Positions 1 to 4,422 of a DNA stretch of 5,381 nucleotides are shown piece by piece; positions within the stretch are counted from its first letter, which is position 1; each line of letters opens with the position of its first letter. The position numbers were made by a program, and so were the translations under genes. The DNA comes from a bacterium (lineage in GTDB: Bacteria; Nitrospinota_A; UBA7883; JACRGQ01), in NCBI GenBank assembly GCA_021815535.1, contig JAKAGL010000185.1, forward strand, positions 1 to 5,381, written 5' to 3'. The notes beneath the pieces were generated by a model. It was not told the DNA's origin. It searched no databases and saw nothing but the letters and a program-made list of their open reading frames with translations.

Positions 1-43
1 ACGTCATGCCGGCGCGATTGCGCAACAATGCTTTCATCGTCAT
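1..43 (-). CDS. N-terminus of a second minor prepilin (PilW/PilX-like), cut by window edge
   Basis: Only the first 14 codons are inside the window; they read MTMKALLRNRAGMT. The form is a short basic leader ending in Gly followed by Met-Thr, which is the start of a type IV prepilin leader (cleavage between Gly and the N-methylated first residue, normally followed by a hydrophobic helix with Glu at +5; that part lies outside). The ATG overlaps the TGA stop of the preceding prepilin gene as ATGA, so the two are probably translationally coupled in one operon. A GGGG run just before the ATG can serve as ribosome binding site; an in-frame ATG at codon 3 is an alternative start. In bacteria pilV is commonly followed by pilW and other minor pilins, so a PilW-like protein is the best guess, but the class cannot be told from 14 residues. 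Confidence 0.6.
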   Translation of the reverse strand, partial: MTMKALLRNRAGMT

Positions 44-543
44 TGCCCCTGCATGGCGGTGCTTACCACCGCATAATTTTTGGCCGTTCCCTCTAGCCAG
101 CCAACCACCACCGTGACGGTTTTCATGCCGGCTAGTGGCTGATTGTCGCGCACGATCCACTCGGCTTGCGGCGTGGTGCTCAGGGTAAGCGGGGTAGCGC
201 TTCCGTTTTGGGTATAATCCGGGTTGGCGAACATGGCGGCCGGATCGGTCTCCCCATCGTTGCCGGTATTGGTGTTTGCAAGCTGGGAGGGTATGACATC
301 ATCGGAGGTTCCCAACACCATGTCGGCGCCGAGGCTAAAACCCCCCATCGCCCGTATGATCTCGATCTGTTCCTGCGCCAAGGCGCTTGCCCTGACAAAA
401 TTGGCGCTGTGCTTGTTCCCGCCGATAACGGTAAAAGAAATTCCAGAAAGCGCGACCAGAGCTATCGAAAAAATAACGGAAGCAACCAACACCTCAAGGA
501 TGGTAAAACCGGCTTGCCCATGCGATCGTATCAGGCAGAACAT
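40..543 (-). CDS. pilV: Type IV minor prepilin, PilV-like
   Basis: This is a minor pilin of the type IV pilus or a related type II secretion-like pseudopilus. Such proteins sit in the inner membrane after leader cleavage by prepilin peptidase (PilD) and help prime assembly. From the chosen ATG the protein has 167 residues: a 12-residue leader ending RSHGQAG, cleavage before Phe13, then FTILEVLVASVIFSIALVAL, which has Glu at mature position 5 and a hydrophobic N-terminal helix. A Ser/Thr/Asn-rich globular part follows, as in PilV-type proteins. The frame stays open to an ATG at 636, but that would give a 43-residue leader, and the sigma-54 promoter at 650-665 predicts a transcript start near 639, leaving almost no leader RNA. 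The ATG at 543 gives a normal leader length and has a weak GTGAG ribosome site 4-8 bases ahead. A start at 609 is possible but less likely. It is the first gene of an operon with the next prepilin. The prepilin class is sure; the PilV subclass is inferred. Confidence 0.8.
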   Translation of the reverse strand: MFCLIRSHGQAGFTILEVLVASVIFSIALVALSGISFTVIGGNKHSANFVRASALAQEQIEIIRAMGGFSLGADMVLGTSDDVIPSQLANTNTGNDGETDPAAMFANPDYTQNGSATPLTLSTTPQAEWIVRDNQPLAGMKTVTVVVGWLEGTAKNYAVVSTAMQGQ

Positions 544-649
544 GTTTCTCACAGTAACCACCCGGAATAAACGGTTAACTACCACATCTTCCTTAATATA
601 TTTTCTCATTATAGCCAGAGGGGTACACATTTTCATTACCTATATTATG

Positions 650-665
650 TGCATGTACTGTGCCA
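650..665 (-). promoter_or_regulatory. Sigma-54 (RpoN) -24/-12 promoter of the prepilin operon
   Basis: Read on the minus strand the site is TGGCACAGTACATGCA. Compared with the sigma-54 consensus TGGCACG-N4-TTGCA it matches all six bases of the -24 box and the TGCA of the -12 box, and the GG-to-GC spacing is exactly right. Mismatches are A for G after TGGCAC and A for the first T of TTGCA. The predicted transcript start is near 639. Sigma-54 control with a PilR-type activator is well known for pilin genes in Pseudomonas, Myxococcus and Geobacter, so the placement before a prepilin gene makes sense. No other promoter was needed to explain pilV. Confidence 0.65.
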
Positions 666-670
666 GTACA
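654..670. promoter_or_regulatory. Palindromic operator candidate overlapping the -24 box
   Basis: The site is TGTACTG-TGC-CAGTACA, a perfect inverted repeat with 7-bp arms and a 3-bp centre. It covers the -24 element of the sigma-54 promoter, so a protein bound here would block the polymerase. It could also be partly a by-product of the promoter sequence. The binding protein is unknown. Confidence 0.35.
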
Positions 671-734
671 ACCCTATAAATAAACCTATAACATCAAGTA
701 GATGCAAAGAGGGAATCAAGGGACATTATTTGGA

Positions 735-754
735 TAGTGCATTTTTGTGCACTA
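735..754. promoter_or_regulatory. Palindrome, possible upstream activator site
   Basis: The site is TAGTGCA-N6-TGCACTA, a perfect inverted repeat with 7-bp arms around tttttg. Its centre lies about 105 bp upstream of the predicted sigma-54 transcript start of pilV, within the range where bacterial enhancer-binding proteins bind. It also lies 41 bp before the amidohydrolase ATG, so it may act on either or both divergent genes. A short hairpin is the alternative reading, but neither strand gives a good terminator. Confidence 0.35.
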
Positions 755-794
755 AGCCATCACTCATTGTCAAAAGGTCTCTTTTTGAAAGGCG

Positions 795-1805
795 ATGCAA
801 TCTTCAATAAATACTTCTCGTATGTCCCGCGGTGCCTGCCTGCAGGATAATTCTGAAAGTGCTAGAATCGATCAATGCACCACACCGGGATGTCCCTTGA
901 ACGCCATTGACGCGCACGTACATCTCATCACCCGCGCCATGGTGGAAGATACCGCGCAGCGGTTCCGAACGCTTTATCCTTTTGCCCATGGCGCGGTGGA
1001 AAAACGCGCCGAACGGCTTTTTGGCAAGGACTTCCTCGGCTGGCTGAAAGGCATCACCCTGCAACAGCAGGCCGATGAATGGCTGCGCGCGATGGATGCA
1101 AACGGGCTGGAGCGGGCGGTTTTCTTCCCCATCTCCGGGCGGCTGGAGGAAATACGCGATTTCGTTTCATTTGCCCCGGACCGTTTTGCGGGTTACGCGT
1201 TTTTGGACGATCCTGCCGCTCCCGGTGCGCCGGAGCGCCTACGCCGCGCTGTAAACGATCTCCGCCTTGTCGGCCTCAAGCTCTACCCTTCCCTGCAACT
1301 GTTCAACTGCTGTGATGAACGGCTATTCCCGCTGTATGCGGAGGCGCAGTCGCTGCGCATCCCTATCACCTTCCACTTTGGCATCACCCACGCCCCGGTG
1401 GCCGACTACCGCTACACCAATCCCCTCGACCTGCAACTGGTGCTGAACCTCTTTCCCGATCTCAACATCATCGTCGCCCACTTCGGCGCCGGATTTTTCC
1501 GCGAGGTCTGCCTCCTCGGCTTTCACAACAAGAACATCCACCTCGATACCAGCGGCACCAATAACTGGCGCGATTACACCCCCGAACGGTTGCCGCTGGA
1601 AGATATTTTCAAACGCGCCGTGGAGATCTATTCGGCCGAACGGATTGTCTTCGGCACCGATACGGTGATCCGGCCCGGCGCCGGATACCGTTCCGCCATC
1701 AAAGAGGAGCAGGCCGGTATCGTACACGGTCTGAATATTTCCCCGGGAGAACAGGCACTGATCTTGCGCGGCAACGCCCAACGTCTTTTTTTCGGGAAAC
1801 AGTAG
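795..1805 (+). CDS. Metal-dependent amidohydrolase (amidohydrolase_2 / ACMSD-like family)
   Basis: This is a TIM-barrel hydrolase of 336 residues in the amidohydrolase superfamily, family Amidohydro_2 (PF04909), whose members include ACMSD-type decarboxylases and lactone or amide hydrolases. The metal-binding set can be read: His41-x-His43 (IDAHVHL) at the end of strand 1, His194 (ITFHFG), His229 (IVAHFG) and Asp289 (FGTDT). Conserved GLKLYP (160-165), IHLDTSG (248-254) and the C-terminal GNAQRLF (326-332), close to the usual GNAxRLF, support the family. It lacks a signal peptide and is probably cytoplasmic. The substrate cannot be told from sequence. The start has an AAAGG only 2 bases before the ATG, which is tighter than ideal. 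The first 35 residues precede the catalytic barrel, are poorly structured and carry three Cys, so a later start (ATG at 822, or TTG at 897 just before the barrel) cannot be excluded. It is divergent from pilV and convergent with the next gene. GC is about 55-57% in sampled lines. Confidence 0.85.
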   Translation: MQSSINTSRMSRGACLQDNSESARIDQCTTPGCPLNAIDAHVHLITRAMVEDTAQRFRTLYPFAHGAVEKRAERLFGKDFLGWLKGITLQQQADEWLRAMDANGLERAVFFPISGRLEEIRDFVSFAPDRFAGYAFLDDPAAPGAPERLRRAVNDLRLVGLKLYPSLQLFNCCDERLFPLYAEAQSLRIPITFHFGITHAPVADYRYTNPLDLQLVLNLFPDLNIIVAHFGAGFFREVCLLGFHNKNIHLDTSGTNNWRDYTPERLPLEDIFKRAVEIYSAERIVFGTDTVIRPGAGYRSAIKEEQAGIVHGLNISPGEQALILRGNAQRLFFGKQ

Positions 1806-1899
1806 CTCTATCTGAAGGGGGCCGCGAAGAACCTTCCACGACCATTTTCTGCGGAACGGAAACCAAATAATCCTTATTGGGATAAGTTCCCCAAAAAGT
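1806..1899. other. Convergent intergenic gap, no clear terminator
   Basis: These 94 bases separate the stops of two convergent genes. I looked for a GC-rich hairpin with a T tract on either strand and saw none that is convincing. Only a weak ATCC/GGAT pairing is present near 1870-1885. Confidence 0.4.
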
Positions 1900-2397
1900 C
1901 TATCGTCTTTTTTTGGCGGGCTTTTTCGCGGACGCTTTTTTATTGGCCGGTTTTGCCGCAGATTTCTTTTTAGCGGCTTTTGAAGCCTTTGGCTTTTTTG
2001 CGCCTTTTGCAACACTTGCAACAACTTTTTTTACCGGTTTTGCGGCCACTTTTTTCTTCTTTTTTTTCTCCGGTGCCGTCGGCTTGGATACGTAATTGGT
2101 TATGTCAACTCCTGGAGTAAGGCACTTGATCTTCCAATTACCAAATGAGGGGTAAAGCTTAGTAAGCTGATATAGGACCTTGGCATTGTCTAAGGTTGTT
2201 TCCAAGAGAAGCTTGAACAACTCATTGAAATCACTTTTTATCGGCAACAGCTTCGCGTTGCGCAGGTCATCGGTATAATTCACAAGGGTAAACCCCGAAT
2301 ACCGTGAATAAGAAACAAATTCGGATGCGTGATCCCTGATATCCGCTTTGGAAAAGCGCGAGTTGGTAAGCTCAAGCTTTACAATCTTTTTACTCAT
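1900..2397 (-). CDS. Unrecognised small protein with histone-H1-like Lys/Ala tail
   Basis: The protein has 165 residues in two parts. Residues 1-107 form a mixed alpha/beta-looking domain (starting MSKKIVKLELTNSRFSKADI, with a helix-like stretch around FNELFKLLLETTLDNAKVLY) that I do not recognise. Residues 108-165 are a low-complexity tail with about 24 Lys, 2 Arg and 15 Ala in 58 residues plus Pro and Ser, built from AAKP/AKKP-type units and ending KKRR. Such tails occur in bacterial histone-H1-like proteins and bind DNA or RNA without sequence specificity, so nucleic-acid binding is a fair inference; any further role is unknown. The ATG at 2397 is the only ATG start. The frame extends to a TTG at 2445, but a promoter at 2412-2441 lies between. 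No Shine-Dalgarno is visible and the predicted leader is only about 8 bases. The gene lies downstream of the HTH regulator on the same strand, separated by a candidate terminator. Confidence 0.65.
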   Translation of the reverse strand: MSKKIVKLELTNSRFSKADIRDHASEFVSYSRYSGFTLVNYTDDLRNAKLLPIKSDFNELFKLLLETTLDNAKVLYQLTKLYPSFGNWKIKCLTPGVDITNYVSKPTAPEKKKKKKVAAKPVKKVVASVAKGAKKPKASKAAKKKSAAKPANKKASAKKPAKKRR

Positions 2398-2411
2398 TTT
2401 CAATGGGATGA

Positions 2412-2441
2412 ATTTTAGCACAAGGGGATTAAACTCTGCAA
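2412..2441 (-). promoter_or_regulatory. Sigma-70-like promoter with extended -10, for the Lys/Ala-tail gene
   Basis: On the minus strand a -10 box TAAAAT (2417-2412) is preceded by TGC, forming an extended -10 (TGnTAAAAT). A weak -35 TTGCAG (2441-2436) lies 18 bp upstream. The transcript would start near 2405, about 8 bases before the ATG at 2397. This agrees with the lack of a ribosome binding site and argues against the TTG start at 2445. Confidence 0.4.
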
Positions 2442-2476
2442 ACAATAATTTGCGTTATTTTGGGTATGAAATAAGT

Positions 2477-2504
2477 AAGGACCGATGGAGTCGCATCGGC
2501 CCTT
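2477..2504 (-). terminator. Hairpin terminator candidate after the HTH regulator
   Basis: The hairpin is AAGG-a-CCGATG, loop GAGTCG, CATCGG-c-CCTT: 10 base pairs with a single internal mismatch and a 6-base loop. It lies 22 bases past the HTH stop codon on the minus strand. The following bases on that strand (ACTTATTTC) are only moderately T-rich, so termination may be incomplete. It separates the regulator from the Lys/Ala-tail gene. Confidence 0.5.
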
Positions 2505-2526
2505 TATCTATCTGTTATGACGACGC

Positions 2527-2910
2527 TTAGCGACCTTTATTCCCCAAGACCGTATCCACAAAGTATTCCAGAGCTTCAATATCTTTGTCGGTTTTCTTTG
2601 CGTAGATATCTCGGACTTTAACCATGGCATCCGCTAACCGAAGGTTCCGCGCACCATATTGCGGATTCTTTTCCGTCACCATTGGAAGATTCTCAATCTT
2701 TTCAAATGCAACGCTCCGTCCTGTCAACAGCCAATCGAGGGAACAACCTGCATATCGTTGTATTTTCAGGAGGTTCTCATAGGTTGGAATCTTTCCCTTT
2801 TGCCAATAGTATTGAAAAAGCCCTTTCTCAATACCCACTTTTTTTGACCAAGAATATGGTCGGTCAGTCTTCATCAGTATCTTCAGTCTGTCCTTGAATG
2901 TTTGAGCCAT
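2527..2910 (-). CDS. CI-like helix-turn-helix transcriptional regulator (no peptidase domain)
   Basis: This 127-residue DNA-binding protein resembles the N-terminal domain of phage CI/C2-type repressors (Phage_CI_repr, PF07022). The HTH region spans about residues 5-65; the diagnostic features are KKVGIEKGLFQYYWQKGKIP, where the recognition helix falls, and the closing GCSLDWLLTGR (55-65). The remaining 60 or so residues are charged and helical-looking and end in IEALEYFVDTVLGNKGR; they may serve for dimerisation. The C-terminal LexA/CI-type Ser-Lys peptidase of full phage repressors is absent, so RecA-triggered self-cleavage is not expected. The ATG at 2910 has GGGGA 8 bases upstream; an in-frame GTG at 2925 has no ribosome site. 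Palindromes at 2954-2988 suggest that it represses its own promoter. It may be a prophage or element remnant, but no integrase or structural gene is near. Target genes are unknown. Confidence 0.8.
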   Translation of the reverse strand: MAQTFKDRLKILMKTDRPYSWSKKVGIEKGLFQYYWQKGKIPTYENLLKIQRYAGCSLDWLLTGRSVAFEKIENLPMVTEKNPQYGARNLRLADAMVKVRDIYAKKTDKDIEALEYFVDTVLGNKGR

Positions 2911-2937
2911 CTTTGTAATCCCCACAAAAAATGTTTG

Positions 2938-2943
2938 ATAATA
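2938..2943 (-). promoter_or_regulatory. Putative -10 box of the HTH regulator
   Basis: On the minus strand the hexamer is TATTAT, a 5 of 6 match to TATAAT, 27 bases before the ATG at 2910. No good -35 box is found at 16-18 bp; that position is occupied by the TAATG-N4-CATTA palindrome, which may be an operator. Confidence 0.3.
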
Positions 2944-2953
2944 AGCAACCTAC

Positions 2954-2988
2954 TAATGCTCACATTAATTCCTAATGAGAGAATATTA
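2954..2988. promoter_or_regulatory. Operator-like repeats upstream of the HTH regulator
   Basis: The first site, TAATG-CTCA-CATTA (2954-2967), is a perfect palindrome with 5-bp arms. A second, less regular site with the same half-sites follows at 2973-2988 (TAAT-N8-ATTA, beginning TAATGAGA). A related AATGAGA recurs at 3010-3016. The first site covers the -35 region of the putative regulator promoter. CI-type repressors bind paired palindromes in such positions, so autoregulation is plausible. In DNA this AT-rich, short TAAT/ATTA repeats also arise by chance. Confidence 0.35.
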
Positions 2989-3158
2989 AATGATATTTAT
3001 CTTATGCGCAATGAGAATAATTATCCCACAGCCGACATTGATAGACGCATTATGATATGTTGCTGTATTAATGTACTTTATATGTAGTATATATTGCAGT
3101 TTTACGGTGATATAAATACGTTTTTTTACATATTTCAACCTGAACCATAGAGCTAGAT

Positions 3159-3296
3159 TTATTCTTGAAATACCACTAAAAGGTTATGCGGAATGTAATA
3201 TTTCTCATCTAATGTCCCAACTATTTTATAAACAGGGAAATGTCTAGCACAATAATTATCTGGAATTATTATTTTTTGTGAATTTATTGTTCCCAT
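3159..3296 (-). CDS. Possible small protein of 45 residues
   Basis: The ORF runs from ATG at 3296 to TAA at 3159. The product begins MGTINSQKIIIPDNYCARHF and continues with VYKIVGTLDEKYYIPHNLLV before ending in FQE. The residue mix is that of an ordinary folded protein rather than of translated AT-rich noise: Pro, Gly, His, Cys, Asp and alternating hydrophobic residues are present. Against it, no good Shine-Dalgarno precedes the ATG, and in DNA this poor in GC an open frame of this length can arise by chance. The frame is open for 10 more codons upstream, so it might instead be a remnant of a longer gene. I do not recognise a family. It is divergent from thiL, with 32 bases between the start codons. 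Confidence 0.25.
   Translation of the reverse strand: MGTINSQKIIIPDNYCARHFPVYKIVGTLDEKYYIPHNLLVVFQE
3251..3270. repeat. AT-only inverted repeat before a T6 tract
   Basis: The sequence is AATAATT-ATCTGG-AATTATT, perfect 7-bp arms, followed on the plus strand by ATTTTTT. An all-AT stem makes a poor terminator and no plus-strand gene lies upstream. It falls inside the possible 45-codon ORF. Confidence 0.3.
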
Positions 3297-3314
3297 CCAA
3301 GTCGTTTTTAGAAT
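3287..3314 (+). promoter_or_regulatory. Weak sigma-70-like promoter before thiL
   Basis: A -10 box TAGAAT (3309-3314, 5 of 6) is preceded at 16 bp by TTGTTC (3287-3292, 3 of 6). The transcript would start near 3321, giving a leader of only about 8 bases, which fits the absence of a Shine-Dalgarno before thiL. Confidence 0.3.
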
Positions 3315-3328
3315 AGTCTCTTTGCATC

Positions 3329-4276
3329 ATGAAAGAGTTTGATCTGATAAAATACATCCAGAAGAGTTTCCAAAAAAACAATCAGCAAAAAAACCTTCTT
3401 GTCCCCATCGGCGACGACTGTTCGGTAATTGTCCCGCCTAAAAAAATGGCGCAGGTGACTACTATTGATTCTCTTGTTGAGGGAAACCATTTTTCAAGCA
3501 AGTATTTCACGCCTCGGGAAATTGGGCGAAAAGCATTACGGGTGAATCTTTCAGACTTGGCCTCAATGGGCGCCCGCCCACCCTATTACGCATGGCTGGT
3601 ATTCGCACTTCCCTCCAATTTCCCAGATGCATCCATCAAAGGCATTCTTGCCGGGGTAAAAGAAGATTGTAGGCGCTATAATGTGATTCTTGCAGGAGGC
3701 AATATAACCGGCTCTGCCGAATTCCAAATCCATCTCGCCCTCTCAGGCTGGGTAAAGCCTCAAAGGATGTTAACCCGTTCAGGTTGTCGTCATGGCGATC
3801 ATATTTTCGTCACTGGAACTATTGGAGCTTCCACCCTTGCCTACCAGCAGTTTAAAGCTGGCAAACGCCCCTATCCATGGCTGGTGAAACGCTGGGCCAA
3901 TCCCGATCCAAAGCTCAAAATAGGAATATTCCTTGCTGAAAACCGGCTGGCTACAGCTTGCATCGATGTAAGTGACGGTATCTTTCAGGATCTTGGACAT
4001 ATTATCAAGGCATCCAATGTCGGAGCTGAACTTAATTGGGAGGCGCTTCCGATATTCCCCCGCTTAAAAAAACTTAAACCGATCCCTCAGATGATTGGCT
4101 TCGGCGAAGACTATGAACTGCTTTTTACAGTTAACCCGGGCAACCTTAAAAAGTTGAAACCTATACGTACCCAGATCACGGAAATTGGTCGGGTAACAAA
4201 GCAGGGGTTTAAAGTCCTCGATTCTCGCGGGGAAGAACTTAATGCAACCAACATTGGTTTCAGTCATTTAGCATAA
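3329..4276 (+). CDS. thiL: Thiamine-monophosphate kinase ThiL
   Basis: ThiL phosphorylates thiamine monophosphate with ATP to thiamine diphosphate, the last step of cofactor synthesis, in the cytoplasm. The protein has 315 residues, the usual length, and shows the family motifs in order: PIGDDCSVI (26-34), DSLVEGNHF (47-55), RVNLSDLASMGARP (71-84), GGNIT (123-127), VTGTIGAS (161-168), DVSDGIFQDLGHI (213-225) and GFGEDYELLF (257-266). It belongs to the PurM/AIR-synthase-like ATP-binding fold, with the N-terminal domain forming the dimer interface and active site. GGNIT replaces the common GGDT, putting Asn125 where an Asp usually helps bind magnesium; the other acidic residues (Asp29, Asp30, Asp47, Asp213, Asp216) are kept, so activity is likely. 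No Shine-Dalgarno is seen before the ATG. No other thiamine gene is in view. smc follows after 146 bases. Confidence 0.95.
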   Translation: MKEFDLIKYIQKSFQKNNQQKNLLVPIGDDCSVIVPPKKMAQVTTIDSLVEGNHFSSKYFTPREIGRKALRVNLSDLASMGARPPYYAWLVFALPSNFPDASIKGILAGVKEDCRRYNVILAGGNITGSAEFQIHLALSGWVKPQRMLTRSGCRHGDHIFVTGTIGASTLAYQQFKAGKRPYPWLVKRWANPDPKLKIGIFLAENRLATACIDVSDGIFQDLGHIIKASNVGAELNWEALPIFPRLKKLKPIPQMIGFGEDYELLFTVNPGNLKKLKPIRTQITEIGRVTKQGFKVLDSRGEELNATNIGFSHLA

Positions 4277-4357
4277 ACGTATGTATTTATATTTCATATC
4301 ATTACCACTATATGGAGCGATTTAATTCGATATTACCACAACATATTGTTTTTGCGC
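4277..4357. other. AT-rich spacer after thiL, no clear terminator
   Basis: The spacer between thiL and the smc promoter is AT-rich. A loose CATAT-N10-ATATG inverted repeat occurs near 4298-4317, but there is no GC-rich hairpin with T tract, so some read-through into smc is possible. Confidence 0.35.
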
Positions 4358-4386
4358 TTTACTTGTTCCCTCTCTCCAGCTACAAT
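4358..4386 (+). promoter_or_regulatory. Sigma-70-like promoter of smc
   Basis: TTTACT (4358-4363, 4 of 6 to TTGACA) and TACAAT (4381-4386, 5 of 6 to TATAAT) are separated by exactly 17 bp. The transcript would start near 4393, about 30 bases before the smc ATG, leaving room for the ribosome site. Confidence 0.55.
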
Positions 4387-4406
4387 GAACCATCAATTTC
4401 GTAAAT

Positions 4407-4412
4407 AGGGGG
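4407..4412 (+). promoter_or_regulatory. Shine-Dalgarno site of smc
   Basis: AGGGGG ends 10 bases before the ATG at 4423. It fixes the smc start together with the canonical N-terminus MYFKSLEISGFKSF. A second purine run, GCGGAA, directly precedes the ATG. Confidence 0.6.
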
Positions 4413-4422
4413 TTCTGCGGAA

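Larger units (their letters stand above)
2911..3328. other. AT-rich region between the regulator and thiL
   Basis: About 420 bases lack any long gene. GC is 27-32% in three 60-base lines I counted (3061-3180 and 3241-3300), against about 55% in the amidohydrolase gene. It holds the putative operators, a possible 45-codon gene on the minus strand (3159-3296), an AT hairpin (3251-3270) and a weak promoter before thiL. No Cro-like divergent gene, tRNA or integrase site is visible. Confidence 0.6.

Noticed and set aside
166..570. 134-codon open frame on the plus strand
   Set aside because: It lies antisense to the prepilin gene, whose leader and helix are unmistakable, and its product has no recognisable motif.
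673..691. Direct repeat CCTATAA at 673-679 and 685-691
   Set aside because: Two 7-bp copies in an AT-rich spacer are weak evidence; they may be chance, and no -35 box fits a promoter there.
735..754. Second sigma-54 promoter or NtrC site
   Set aside because: On the minus strand GTGCAC-N4-ATGCA resembles the promoter, but the spacing is one base short and the essential GG is broken. The half-site order is also opposite to the NtrC consensus TGCACC-N5-GGTGCA.
1323..2024. 233-codon open frame on the minus strand
   Set aside because: It is antisense to the metal-binding half of the amidohydrolase and enters the Lys/Ala-tail gene in another frame. The product is a shadow of both.
2902..3087. 61-codon plus-strand frame at the place of a divergent cro-like gene
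   Set aside because: It has no HTH pattern, no ribosome site and an odd ending rich in Cys and Met; it overlaps the regulator start.
3016..3260. Ten-base direct repeat AATAATTATC at 3016-3025 and 3251-3260
   Set aside because: In DNA of about 30% GC a repeat of this length over 250 bases is close to chance, and no duplicated flanks support an element.
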